Part shown: positions 55,578 through 63,519 of the stretch, in pieces | Position numbering within the stretch: position 1 is the first letter of the stretch | How the letters are laid out: each line of letters starts with the position of its first letter | Source of the DNA: Chlorobium sp. | GTDB lineage: Bacteria; Bacteroidota; Chlorobiia; Chlorobiales; Chlorobiaceae | NCBI GenBank assembly: GCA_028277225.1 | Contig: JANQHB010000032.1 | Span: forward strand, 83,501-147,500 | DNA: 64,000 nt | Direction: 5' to 3' | Translations under genes and position numbers: made by a program | The notes under the pieces: generated by a model | The model's input: the letters and a program-made list of their open reading frames with translations, nothing else | Database searches by the model: none | What the model was told of the DNA's origin: nothing

Positions 55578-55724
55578 CGAAAGTTTCCGCAGGCAGTCTG
55601 TGTTTTTTTCCTGCAGGCTGCCGTCGACGGGTAGCTTTTGAAAACTTACTGTTTTTCAGTAATATAGCTTAGCTGTACAAGCTGCAAGATGTTGAAAACG
55701 TAACCATTAAACCGGATTTACATT

Positions 55725-56051
55725 ATGAAAAAGTTACTTATTGCACTTTTCCTCGTAGGTTCTGTTTCTGTTTTTGGTTGTGCTCCTAAGGAAGAGCCTG
55801 CAGAGGAAGCTGCAACCGAAGAAGCAACAGAAGCTGTAGAAGCTGCTGAAGAAGCAGAAGAAGCCGCCGAAGAAGCTGCTGAAACAATGGAAGAAGTAGT
55901 TGAAGAGGCCGCAGAAGCTGCAACAGAAGCTGTCGAGGAAGCTGCTGAAGGCGCAAAAGAAGCTGCAACTGAAGCTGTAGAGGAAGCTGCCGAAGCTGCA
56001 AAAGATGCTGCAGGCGCAGCCGCTGAAGAAGCAAAAGAGGCCGCTCACTAA
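55725..56051 (+). CDS. Small Ala/Glu-rich helical lipoprotein
   Basis: The 108-residue protein has a lipoprotein signal MKKLLIALFLVGSVSVFGC with the lipid-attached Cys near residue 19. The rest is almost only Ala, Glu, Thr, Val and Lys in an irregular EEAAEAA-type repeat, predicting one long amphipathic or coiled helix (20-107). It could be a periplasmic spacer or stress-related protein, comparable with LEA-like or Lpp-like proteins, but no family can be named. It is followed by a strong terminator; expression may be high. Confidence 0.85.
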   Translation: MKKLLIALFLVGSVSVFGCAPKEEPAEEAATEEATEAVEAAEEAEEAAEEAAETMEEVVEEAAEAATEAVEEAAEGAKEAATEAVEEAAEAAKDAAGAAAEEAKEAAH

Positions 56052-56075
56052 GGAGTTTTTTCCTGCCTAAACGGA

Positions 56076-56119
56076 GAAAGAGGCTGTCTCAGAACCAGAT
56101 CTGAGACAGCCTCTTTTTA
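56076..56119 (+). terminator. Strong rho-independent terminator
   Basis: AAAGAGGCTGTCTCAGA and its complement form a stem of about 17 bp around ACCAGA, followed by TTTTTAT. It lies 25 bp after the stop of the helical lipoprotein gene and may also serve the gene at 56162-56380 from the other strand. Confidence 0.92.
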
Positions 56120-56161
56120 TTTTGATTGGCATTACAGAACAAATCTACCGGGCAGATACAG

Positions 56162-56380
56162 TTACATTTCAGGTGCTGTATCCATTGTAAGCACATGCTT
56201 GATTTTAGGCTTCCCTATAATTCTTCTGGAAAAAGGCATGCTGTATACTATTCTGCTGCCGCATTTTGGACACTCTTTCACGGGATGGCCTTCACGCATA
56301 CCCATAGGCTCAAAGATCTTATTATTGCTCAATGAGCCTTCAAAACTGCAAACCGGACATTTTAGCTTGATTTCAAACAT
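56162..56380 (-). CDS. Small zinc-ribbon protein
   Basis: The 72-residue protein has two CxxC pairs: KCPVCSFEG near residue 8 and KECPKCGSRI near 37, spaced as in a zinc ribbon. A short basic C-terminal part follows. A good ribosome binding site (CGGAG) precedes the ATG at 56380. The fold suggests a nucleic-acid or protein-binding adapter; function unknown. It is the last chromosomal gene before the integrated element. Confidence 0.75.
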   Translation of the reverse strand: MFEIKLKCPVCSFEGSLSNNKIFEPMGMREGHPVKECPKCGSRIVYSMPFSRRIIGKPKIKHVLTMDTAPEM

Positions 56381-56706
56381 GTTTTTCTCCGTGTTGTTTG
56401 AAACTGCATTAAAGGAATAAATGAGGTTGTTTATTCTAATTCTTATTGCGCAAATATCATGCCATGGGAGTTGTCTGAAAAGCCATGCATGAAGGCATAG
56501 ATACGGAAGGCAATAGCAGAAAAGGAGTTAGAGGTAGTCTGAAAGACGGGGGATTTAAAAAGGGATGCGTTTAAAAAGAGAATTCTTTTAAGTAAATATC
56601 TCAAAAGCAGACTGTCTAGTTCAGAATGAGATTGCGCTCCAGGGTATTGAGAGTCGAATTGAGGTTCATGATGATAGACTGCGGATTTGATTTCGGGCGG
56701 AAAAGT

Positions 56707-56741
56707 AAAAAGCCTTATACCGTCTGACGATACAAGGCTTT
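56707..56741 (-). terminator. Probable ancestral tRNA terminator
   Basis: On the minus strand AAAGCCTT and AAGGCTTT form an 8-bp stem with an internal CGTC/GACG pairing, followed by TTTTT. It lies four bases beyond the tRNA-like 3' end, the usual place for a tRNA gene terminator, and would have been separated from its tRNA by the integration. Confidence 0.6.
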
Positions 56742-56745
56742 CGTA

Positions 56746-56760
56746 TGGCGGAGGCAGGAT
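56746..56760 (-). repeat. Putative attL: 3' end of a tRNA gene
   Basis: On the minus strand ATCCTGCCTCCGCCA reads as the last 15 bases of a tRNA (end of T arm, acceptor stem and CCA), as in many tRNA-Ser genes. The rest of the tRNA is missing here. Such fragments mark the far end of elements that integrate at a tRNA 3' end. The intact tRNA would lie beyond position 64000, on the minus strand, next to the integrase gene. Confidence 0.6.
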
Positions 56761-57011
56761 GTTGATGATAACCCTATCTTATTATAAGATAATGAGATGA
56801 TTTTGTGTGAAAGTCGAAATACCATCAAAGATACCATCAAAATATTTTTTGCCGCTGAGAATTTAATGATTGACTTTCAGGGGAGAAATACAAAGCAAGA
56901 GAATAGAGTGTGGCTCAACGTAGGTAACCTCTTTGGTTGAGTTAAAGTGACCCCCACCCAGAAAACCGATGAGACAATAAACGGGGTAAATTCCCAATTA
57001 CTATCTTTATT

Positions 57012-57677
57012 TCACTCATTAAAAAGCAACTTACGTAATCTCAACGCACCAGGATGATCAGGAACTATATTCAATGCGTCCTCTATAGTGCTCAACGCGT
57101 TTTCGCGTGAGTTTAAATGGTGCCATTGTTTTGCCGCTTTTATAAACCAGTCGGCCGCTACATATTTTGATTTCTTTACTCCTAGACCATCTTTGTACAT
57201 TATCGCTATGAATTGCATTGCTGCAGGATTATTATTTCTAGCAGCAACTTTTAGATTCTCCAAAGCATCAGAACAAGGCTCTTTGGTTAAAGAACCGGCT
57301 TCTGTTTGCTCTGATAAAACCCTACATAATCGAAGCTGAAGAAGACCATAACATAAACAGGCATAAGGCTCTTTGTTTTTTGAACGTTCCCGCAAAATGA
57401 TAAAAAATGCTGCTCTTTTTTGATTCTCTGGATCATAATAAATACGTGGCTCAAAATTGTCCCCATATTTTAGTCTCAGCAACTCACTTGATTTTTCATA
57501 CTCTTGGTAGATTTTATATGATGACATTAATTTAGCTTCGGATTTATATCGCTCAATTGCCCTGAGACGCTCTTGAACCCGAGTATCTGCAGTATTTAAT
57601 TCACCATAAACCACAAAGGGGCTCGCCATCATAAGAATGGTTATAAGGATAAGGCTTGTATAATTAAGAAAACGCAT
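57012..57677 (-). CDS. Secreted Sel1/TPR-like repeat protein
   Basis: The 221-residue protein has a signal peptide (LNYTSLILITILMMASPFVV, cut near VYG at 25) and helical repeats in the second half: NPAAMQFIAIMYKDGLGVKK followed by AADWFIKAAKQW near 150-187 is a Sel1-type unit, and ALNIVPDHPGALRLRKLL a TPR-like end. It probably binds other proteins in the periplasm. It is the last gene of the integrated element before the putative attL and lies 109 bp from its neighbour, so it may be a cargo gene. Confidence 0.72.
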   Translation of the reverse strand: MRFLNYTSLILITILMMASPFVVYGELNTADTRVQERLRAIERYKSEAKLMSSYKIYQEYEKSSELLRLKYGDNFEPRIYYDPENQKRAAFFIILRERSKNKEPYACLCYGLLQLRLCRVLSEQTEAGSLTKEPCSDALENLKVAARNNNPAAMQFIAIMYKDGLGVKKSKYVAADWFIKAAKQWHHLNSRENALSTIEDALNIVPDHPGALRLRKLLFNE

Positions 57678-57786
57678 AGCTCACCGCCTGTTCTTTTAAT
57701 CACATTGCTTGTACTTTTCACCTGAGTAAAAAAACGTGCATTGTGTTGTAAATTACTCAAAATTCCATGTCCCCAGCAAGAATATT

Positions 57787-58014
57787 CTATCCGCTCACCC
57801 GCTCCCGATGCTCCCGCATCACCTCCGCCCATTCCTCTTGGCTCATGAATTCAGGAGCCAATGATTCTCCATTCAACAGCATATTCTCCAGTATTTCATC
57901 AATACGCTTTTCCAGCTCTTCATCACTCAGCGTCATCAGGTACCGTTGACGGTCGCTTAATCCTTCAGCATTCACGTGCTGCTCCAACCGCTGTATCCTT
58001 GTTTTCAAACTCAT
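57787..58014 (-). CDS. Small coiled-coil protein, element gene 3
   Basis: The 75-residue acidic protein is predicted to be helical; MSLKTRIQRLEQHVNAEGLS at the start and LSDEELEKRIDEILENMLL in the middle suggest a coiled coil. The ribosome binding site AAGGAAAGG is good. It overlaps the preceding gene by four bases (ATGA). No family recognised; it belongs to a set of three small coupled genes downstream of the primase gene. Confidence 0.65.
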   Translation of the reverse strand: MSLKTRIQRLEQHVNAEGLSDRQRYLMTLSDEELEKRIDEILENMLLNGESLAPEFMSQEEWAEVMREHRERVSG

Positions 58015-58232
58015 TGCCTTTCCTTTGTCTCCTCTTGATCAGGTGGCACAAGGTCATAGTGCTGAAAGATGTGCCCCCCCTTGCCATTATCCACTTCTGA
58101 ACGCAACACATCTTTCCAACCGGTGGTATCAACTGGGCCACCCGGAATTACGACTATCTTGATCACATGCTCAGGGAAATGTCTACCGCTCGTTGCTTCC
58201 AGCCGTTCAACTCGCTTTTCTAATTGGTGCAT
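58011..58232 (-). CDS. Small protein, element gene 2
   Basis: The 73-residue protein starts MHQLEKRVERLEATSGRHFP, a short coiled-coil, followed by a beta-like stretch (HVIKIVVIPGGPVDTTGW). The same leading RxxRLE pattern appears in element gene 3, so the two may be distant relatives or partners. It overlaps both neighbours (26 and 4 bases). Unknown function. Confidence 0.6.
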   Translation of the reverse strand: MHQLEKRVERLEATSGRHFPEHVIKIVVIPGGPVDTTGWKDVLRSEVDNGKGGHIFQHYDLVPPDQEETKERQ

Positions 58233-58434
58233 TGTTTCGCTCGTTTATTTCCCGCTCCAGTTTTTCGATGCGTTCTTCAATATCGGAGTCCTTGATTGTA
58301 GTGGTCAGGATGTTTGAGACGTAGGCACATGCTTTCAGGTGCGTTTCGTCAATCTCTCTGGCCTCATATCGGTTCAGCAAACCGGCCAGGTATCGCCGGA
58401 CATCGCCAAGCGTTTGAAGTCTTTTTTTACTCAT
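58207..58434 (-). CDS. Small helical protein, element gene 1
   Basis: The 75-residue protein, RRYLAGLLNRYEAREIDETH in the first half and IEERIEKLEREINERNNAP at the end, is mostly helical with a C-terminal coiled coil. A GGAGG ribosome binding site lies seven bases upstream. Similar short proteins occur near terminase or portal genes in phages, but no such gene is here. Role unknown. Confidence 0.65.
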   Translation of the reverse strand: MSKKRLQTLGDVRRYLAGLLNRYEAREIDETHLKACAYVSNILTTTIKDSDIEERIEKLEREINERNNAPIRKAS

Positions 58435-58537
58435 AGGGTGTCCTCCCTCTAATTCTCAATGTTTGTAATCCTCTCCCGGCTTTTTAGCCTACAAAAAACG
58501 CTCAGAAACGGCTCAGGTTCAACGATCTCGGCCCGTG

Positions 58538-59524
58538 CTATGCGGTGATACCTTGTTCCCTCAGTAGAAAATCGGCCACGTCCAGCCCGGCGGCCCGATC
58601 CCCGGCACTGGCCCGCTGTTCGAGAAGCCCGCTCACATCCACCCCCGGCAATCCCCCGGCCTTCTCTTTCCATTTGTCGAACGCTCCCAAGTCAGGATAG
58701 AGCACTACCCGCCGACCCTGTAACGGCTTGAGCATTTCCCGGTTCAGCGTGCCGCTGCCGCCCGTCGCCGTCCAAATGAATTCCGGCACAAACCCCGCGC
58801 CGATAATGGCGCTCTTCTCACTCTCGACCACGGCCACCGGCTTCGACCGATCCGCCGCCGCAAGGTGCAACCCGAACAGGCACGGCTCCGGCTTCCGGTC
58901 AGCCATTCCAAGAAGCCAATGAACCCCGGCAACCATGTTTCCCGGCTCTTTGACCCGGCGGCCTGTCCTGCTATTGTAAAGCATCACCTTCCCCCGCCGG
59001 ACGCGCCATTCCTCGTCTATCTGCCAGAACACGCAGGCTCCTGGCCAGTGCCTCGAAGTTCCGATCCCATACATAAAGGCAACCTCAAGCGCCTTCGGCT
59101 CTCCAAATACCCGGACAAGCCACAAGGCAAAAGTATTCTGATCGTATGCTTTGAAACTGGCCCTCATGACCGATTCGGGGATAAGGGACGGCTCCGGCTT
59201 TGGCTTCGATTCTCTGCGTATCATCGGCACGCCTGTCGGTCTCATACGGCCATCAATACGGAACACCTCTTCAGCCCGCAGCAGTCGATCCCGAAAGTCT
59301 GTTATCTGCTCTATCTCGCCCAGAAGGTCAAGCACGTCGCCTCCGCGCCCGCATGAGAAGCAACGCCACCTATCGCCCTGAATACGGAAGGCTCCCGATC
59401 TGTTCGGCCCGGTTCCTGATCCGCACAATGGACAAACCCAGAATCCTCCCTTGCTCCGCTCGGTGATACTACCGACGTATTCCGGCAACCGCTCCCGGAT
59501 TGCCTGTAATGCCTGTTCAGTCAT
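58538..59524 (-). CDS. Primase-like protein (CHC2 zinc finger, Toprim)
   Basis: The 328-residue protein has an N-terminal CHC2-type zinc finger (FWVCPLCGSGTGPNRSGAFR and RWRCFSCGRGGDVLDLLGEI, residues 28-75) and a Toprim-like region (PVAVVESEKSAIIGAGFVPE near 217, then LYPDLGAFDKWKEKAG near 280). It should lay primers for replication of the integrated element. It shares one base with the helicase stop (TGATG), so the two are translated together. Confidence 0.85.
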   Translation of the reverse strand: MTEQALQAIRERLPEYVGSITERSKGGFWVCPLCGSGTGPNRSGAFRIQGDRWRCFSCGRGGDVLDLLGEIEQITDFRDRLLRAEEVFRIDGRMRPTGVPMIRRESKPKPEPSLIPESVMRASFKAYDQNTFALWLVRVFGEPKALEVAFMYGIGTSRHWPGACVFWQIDEEWRVRRGKVMLYNSRTGRRVKEPGNMVAGVHWLLGMADRKPEPCLFGLHLAAADRSKPVAVVESEKSAIIGAGFVPEFIWTATGGSGTLNREMLKPLQGRRVVLYPDLGAFDKWKEKAGGLPGVDVSGLLEQRASAGDRAAGLDVADFLLREQGITA

Positions 59525-61398
59525 CAGAACGGCTCCCGGTCATGCTCGACGAACCCACCGCCAGCCGGATATTTTTTTTCTTCCGGGAGTTTTTGAACGT
59601 TTCCATGTTCACAACGTTCACCATGTTCACGCTTTCGGATAACAACCCGCCTTCCTTTGTTGCTTTGTTTGGCCCCGGTCTCAGGCATCACGATAATCCC
59701 GACTTCCTGAAGTGCAGGTATCTGCCGTTTCAAAGCATTGGCAAGGCCCTTAGGGCCTTGCGGCCATCCCTCGTTTTCTGTCTTATGCTTCATGGTGAGC
59801 TTATCGAAAAGCTCCTTATACGTCCCCTCGAACACCAGCTCAGAACGCGAATCTTCGGTCATCTCCACAACGGCCACCACCGCTGGACTGGATTCCATCG
59901 CCCGCTGTACGGACTCCCGGTAATTGCCCCGATAAAGCGCCGTGAACGCTCCCGGCTCATGTCCCAGCGCCCGCGCCATCGCTTCGCCCAAGTGGTTGAA
60001 ATCGGCCATTCTGAGTGCATCCGGTGAGAGTTTCGTTTTCGGCAACATCGCAAGCGTTTTCACAAACAGGTCAAGCAAGCCGCCGAATATCTCCGGCCAT
60101 GCCTCGTTGAACGCTGCATCAAGTTCCGACTCAAGCCGCCGACAACCTTCGATAGCAGGCAACTCGATGTGAATTGTTCTTGAAATAAGGTCTTGAGCGG
60201 TAACGACGTTGTTAATGCAGGACAGCAGCACCGGCCTCTTGATCTTTACCACGGCCTCATCGTAGTTGGTGTACAGCTTTCGGCCCGCATGCGCGCCGTC
60301 TGTTGCCATGATGCAGAAGGCATCTTGCAAGCGTGAACTCAGGTAGGAAACGTTGTCCAGACTCACAACCCAGTTATTCCCAGCGGAAACAAACGAATCT
60401 TCAACGTTCTTCGGAACTGCCCTCAACGGCATTGAACTGGCATCGGTCAACGAACGGAGCATCCTCTGTGTGCAGGACTTCGCCGATCCCTGAACGCCGC
60501 ACAACTCAAGGCCTGGAAACGGAGTATCTGGCCGCAATGCTTCGAGAATCCACGCCAGCACAAGCAACTGGTCATCCTTTGGAATGTTGACGAACTCCCA
60601 AAGCCTATCAATATTTCCACTACGTACTGGCTCAGGAAACGGAATTGCTGAACCAGACTTCCAAAACCTCACTGGTGGAATATCAAGCAATCTCCAGCCT
60701 GTTGCTGTAATCTCGACCGTTTGCCATTTCTCGCCGACCCCATGCAGGTAGTATGCCCCTGACTCTTCATGCTTTCCGGCCCTGAGAAATACTCTCTCCC
60801 GCTCGCCTTCGTGCAGGGCGATCCCGTTAAGAGTCACACTCGCCTGCTTCATCGCCGATTCACTCGCGGACGATCTGCCGGACTCCCGGTAATAGCGGTA
60901 ACTCAGCCAACGCCAACACGCCGCACTATCAATCTTTATGGTTTCGCCCTCGACGGCAAGAAAGCCGCTTTCTGTCGTCTCATCGAAGAACAACTGCCCG
61001 GCGCTTGTCGCCAGCCCTACCAATTCCGCCGCCGTGTTCCGCTCTCCTCCGCCTTCTCCGCCAGAACCGCCGAACCCGTCGATCTCTTTAAGCGGAACGC
61101 CTGAAGGCTTGTTCCTCTTGATCTCCACGCGCAACCGGAGCCGCTGCTCATCTGAGTTCTCACAAATGAACCACCATGATGCTTTAAAATCATCGCTCCC
61201 GTACAGGCCCGGCTCATCCTTGCCGCGCCGGATTACATCCTCAACGATGGAAACGGAGCGCTCAAGCTCCTGCTCATCCGGTGGGGAATCGTGAACATGG
61301 TGAACGTTGTGAACGTCGTTTTGTTTAAAAACCCCGTCAGAAAAAAGTTTTTTCTCCGTCGCCTCTGCCTGTAATGCTTGAGTAACTGGTTTTGTCAT
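59524..61398 (-). CDS. Replicative helicase/ATPase of an integrated element
   Basis: The 624-residue protein has a central P-loop ATPase: LCGVQGSAKSCTQRMLRSLT (Walker A, GxxGSAKS) near residue 320, NNWVVSLDNVSYLSSRLQDA (Walker B) near 370 and LLSCINNVVTAQDLISRTIH (sensor-like) near 425, which fits a phage or satellite SF3/D5-like helicase. I start at the ATG at 61398, with GGAGG eight bases upstream. Near the N-terminus (VHNVHHVH) and near the C-terminus (REHGERCEHG) the DNA carries iteron-like repeats that shape the protein sequence. It probably works with the primase as initiator. Confidence 0.82.
   Translation of the reverse strand: MTKPVTQALQAEATEKKLFSDGVFKQNDVHNVHHVHDSPPDEQELERSVSIVEDVIRRGKDEPGLYGSDDFKASWWFICENSDEQRLRLRVEIKRNKPSGVPLKEIDGFGGSGGEGGGERNTAAELVGLATSAGQLFFDETTESGFLAVEGETIKIDSAACWRWLSYRYYRESGRSSASESAMKQASVTLNGIALHEGERERVFLRAGKHEESGAYYLHGVGEKWQTVEITATGWRLLDIPPVRFWKSGSAIPFPEPVRSGNIDRLWEFVNIPKDDQLLVLAWILEALRPDTPFPGLELCGVQGSAKSCTQRMLRSLTDASSMPLRAVPKNVEDSFVSAGNNWVVSLDNVSYLSSRLQDAFCIMATDGAHAGRKLYTNYDEAVVKIKRPVLLSCINNVVTAQDLISRTIHIELPAIEGCRRLESELDAAFNEAWPEIFGGLLDLFVKTLAMLPKTKLSPDALRMADFNHLGEAMARALGHEPGAFTALYRGNYRESVQRAMESSPAVVAVVEMTEDSRSELVFEGTYKELFDKLTMKHKTENEGWPQGPKGLANALKRQIPALQEVGIIVMPETGAKQSNKGRRVVIRKREHGERCEHGNVQKLPEEKKYPAGGGFVEHDREPF
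59607..59630 (+). repeat. Iteron triplet, cluster 1 (GTTCAC, 9-bp period)
   Basis: GTTCAC occurs at 59607, 59616 and 59625, exactly 9 bp apart, within the end of the helicase gene. The 24-bp block is the reverse complement of the block at 61291 apart from minor differences at the edges. Known P4 alpha protein sites are GGTGAACAG-type iterons, which makes a replication-origin role plausible. Confidence 0.7.
61291..61314 (+). repeat. Iteron triplet, cluster 2 (GTGAAC, 9-bp period)
   Basis: GTGAAC occurs at 61291, 61300 and 61309, in opposite orientation to the cluster at 59607 and in the 5' part of the helicase gene. With the other cluster it forms an inverted pair 1.7 kb apart, like the ori and crr pair of P4. 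Confidence 0.7.
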
Positions 61399-61646
61399 GA
61401 TCCAGCCCTCCGATCCGCCCGGCATCGTAACCGGCCTTTAGCGTCAACGTAATAGGAGTAACGCATCTTGGCAGGGAAGAGACCCAGTATCAGGAAAGCA
61501 TCTCTGCAAAATTGGCGGACAGCTTGAATATCGAAGGCTGGTTTCGTATCTTGAAGGCAAGAAAGCCTTATACTATGCTCGCCCGCATATTGGCTATTAT
61601 TAGAACCCGGTACTTGCCATGCCGGGTTTTTCTTTTTTTGTCTCAT
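61395..61646 (-). CDS. Small coupled protein of unknown function
   Basis: The 83-residue basic protein (FDIQAVRQFCRDAFLILGLF near 38) is joined to both neighbours: its ATG overlaps the AlpA-like stop (TAATG) and its stop overlaps the helicase start (ATGA). A GGGAGGG ribosome binding site precedes it. The coupling argues that it is a real gene, although composition gives little help and no family is recognised. Confidence 0.6.
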   Translation of the reverse strand: MRQKKKNPAWQVPGSNNSQYAGEHSIRLSCLQDTKPAFDIQAVRQFCRDAFLILGLFPAKMRYSYYVDAKGRLRCRADRRAGS

Positions 61647-61882
61647 TATTCAGCACCCTCCCTAGCTTGTTCATCCCAACGACCGTTATTCAATCTTTCG
61701 ACCAAGGCCTCAATATCTTCAGAACGCCACGCAGAAGTCTTTTCTGAGAGCTTTACAGGTTTGGGGTAGCGCCCTTCCTTGATGCCCAAGTACCAGGCAG
61801 CTCGGGACATAGGGATGATTCCTGGAATACCCCGTTTCCGGTCACCGATAATTTCCCAAAGGCGATAAAAACGCTTGTTCAT
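61646..61882 (-). CDS. AlpA-family transcriptional regulator/excisionase-like
   Basis: The 78-residue protein has a MerR-like winged helix: IPGIIPMSRAAWYLGIKEGR followed by YPKPVKLSEKTSAWRSEDIE matches phage AlpA regulators, which activate integrase or excision genes. I start at 61882 (GGAGG seven bases upstream), not at the longer frame from 61915. It overlaps the HTH gene by four bases. Confidence 0.85.
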   Translation of the reverse strand: MNKRFYRLWEIIGDRKRGIPGIIPMSRAAWYLGIKEGRYPKPVKLSEKTSAWRSEDIEALVERLNNGRWDEQAREGAE

Positions 61883-62103
61883 TGCTGTTCCTCCGATGTT
61901 TTGCCTTCGACCCATCGCGTTATTTCAGCTATAGGAAATAGCAACCGGTTCCCAGGCCCTTTGATATGGGGAATAGCATTATTCATTGTTAAACGATAGA
62001 GACAACTGCGGGAAATGGAATAGTCCGCAAATTCTTTCAGGTAGGTAATAAGCCCTTCGGACGAAAGATATTTCCGCTCAGGCGTTTGAAGTGTGTTTTG
62101 CAT
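61879..62103 (-). CDS. Small helix-turn-helix DNA-binding protein
   Basis: The 74-residue protein looks like an excisionase-type helix-turn-helix: YLKEFADYSISRSCLYRLTM then IPHIKGPGNRLLFPIAEITR. Such proteins fold like MerR or Xis and help excision or control transcription. It starts the likely operon HTH-AlpA-helicase-primase; its stop overlaps the AlpA start. Confidence 0.8.
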   Translation of the reverse strand: MQNTLQTPERKYLSSEGLITYLKEFADYSISRSCLYRLTMNNAIPHIKGPGNRLLFPIAEITRWVEGKTSEEQQ

Positions 62104-62251
62104 TATATCTGAATTGATAGTTAGAAATGATGTCCTCTATCACTATCAATATATCAATGCAAATGCATATAAGTCGTTTTATAAAAACAGTTTGCCTAAC
62201 ATTTTCCTCGCATTTAGTTCACAAAAACCTCACAACTTCACAAAACGGCAA

Positions 62252-63433
62252 TTACTTTTGACGCAAGCTATTCTGCACCTGTTGCAATGTACGGTTGTAC
62301 TTTTCAAAATCTGGTTTGTATGCATTGTAAAATATTTCCTGAGCCTCATTGGCATTACAATTATTCTGCTTTGTTATGTTCGATACCTCATCTTTAGCAA
62401 TTTTTAACCATCCTCTGAATGCCCCTTCTTTCTTGTGTATGCGTTTTACTATTTCTTGCTTTGGTGCATAATCTATTTTCTGTTTTGGTTCTTTTGCAGT
62501 CCCAAGAACCTGTCTGAACCATTCGATCAACCAGTCATTGTTACTGTTATGTATAGCCCGTAACAGTGCATCCGCCTTAGTGGTATCGTTCCCTATATAG
62601 TCAATCAAAAAGGCTTCGAGTGCTTTCAAGCCATTGCCCCGCCTTGGTTTTGTGAATTCCTGTTCCTGTAATACCTCCTTATAGACCTGAAGATAGTCTT
62701 CAGAACGTTTGCGGGTAAATGTATCATCTCCTTTCAGTTCAAGATATTTGGAGAATGTATCGCTTGTTTTCAGATCATCAATAGCAATAAAGAATTCACA
62801 CCAGCACTGATTACTGTCAGGTTTCAGCCTTTTTTTTGTTCGAGAGGTGGTTATTTCTCTTGTCAGTTCAGTTCTCGGAACGCTCTCATGCACCAGCTTT
62901 AGTGCCGCTTCTATATGTATGTGCCTATCAACATCCCCGTAATTGTGGTCATAAGCAATCGCCCCATCGTTCAGATTTGCCTGAACCTCATCGATCAGTT
63001 GTGCTGAAATCGGAGGTTTGCCCGCAGCTTTCCTGCGGTCGTTAATTTCATACTGCATATTTTCCAAACCCCATCTGAGCGCTTCAAAAACATCTGAATT
63101 ATTTTTTATAAAATGATGTATTTGACGAAAGGACATGTTCAGGAACTTTTGGTTGCTCATTATCTCTGGTAATCCATTAACCTTATTGTATAAATGCATA
63201 CGTTCGTCAATGCTCTCTTCCCGGTTCTTAAAATCTTCTTCCCATTCTTCCAAACGCCTTCTATCCTCAAGTTTATTCAGATCGGCCTCGTTGTTCTTCC
63301 AGTCCAGTAAATCTTTGTGTTCCTCATCCAAAGCCTTCGACTCCTTTGAAGTAATCTCAAACAACTTCCAGTGTGCGTCCAGCATTGTCATTTTAACATC
63401 CTCTTCCTTGGGCTCTCTGATATTCATGCTCAT
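62252..63433 (-). CDS. Orphan cargo protein with N-terminal coiled coil
   Basis: The 393-residue protein is mostly helical. Residues 25-95 form a charged coiled-coil region (DEEHKDLLDWKNNEADLNKL, RRRLEEWEEDFKNREE); the middle contains NQCWCEFFIAIDDLKTSDTF and the C-terminus KIAKDEVSNITKQNNCNANE. No enzymatic motif, membrane segment or signal is seen. A GGAG ribosome binding site precedes the ATG. It lies between the integrase and the regulators, a place where P4-like elements often carry accessory or defence genes. It is AT-rich relative to the helicase and primase genes, suggesting separate acquisition. Confidence 0.72.
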   Translation of the reverse strand: MSMNIREPKEEDVKMTMLDAHWKLFEITSKESKALDEEHKDLLDWKNNEADLNKLEDRRRLEEWEEDFKNREESIDERMHLYNKVNGLPEIMSNQKFLNMSFRQIHHFIKNNSDVFEALRWGLENMQYEINDRRKAAGKPPISAQLIDEVQANLNDGAIAYDHNYGDVDRHIHIEAALKLVHESVPRTELTREITTSRTKKRLKPDSNQCWCEFFIAIDDLKTSDTFSKYLELKGDDTFTRKRSEDYLQVYKEVLQEQEFTKPRRGNGLKALEAFLIDYIGNDTTKADALLRAIHNSNNDWLIEWFRQVLGTAKEPKQKIDYAPKQEIVKRIHKKEGAFRGWLKIAKDEVSNITKQNNCNANEAQEIFYNAYKPDFEKYNRTLQQVQNSLRQK

Positions 63434-63519
63434 AGCGCTCTCCGTTATTATTTTCGAGGTAAATAGGTTAGCTCACTTTGAACGTGCAGTCCAATCGCTT
63501 CCTTTCTGGTAATAACCAA

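Larger units (their letters stand above)
56381..57011. other. Gene-free junction region
   Basis: I see no credible gene in this 630-bp region. It holds a probable tRNA terminator and a 15-bp tRNA 3'-end copy (56707-56760), which I read as the left boundary of an integrated element. Right of it lie two near-identical words (ATACCATCAAAGATACCATCAAA, quoted only in part: ATACCATCAAA twice at about 56820-56840) that could be arm-type or other recombinase-related repeats. Confidence 0.6.

Noticed and set aside
55734..56048. Minus-strand Cys/Phe/Ser-rich and Leu/Gln-rich frames
   Set aside because: They are antisense to the Ala/Glu-rich lipoprotein; the biased composition comes from its codons.
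56746..56760. Complete tRNA gene
   Set aside because: Only the last 15 bases of a tRNA are present; the remaining cloverleaf is absent, so it is treated as an att site.
58449..58673. Minus-strand 74-codon frame overlapping the primase end
   Set aside because: It lies in another frame of the primase gene, with Arg/Gly-rich composition typical of a shadow frame.
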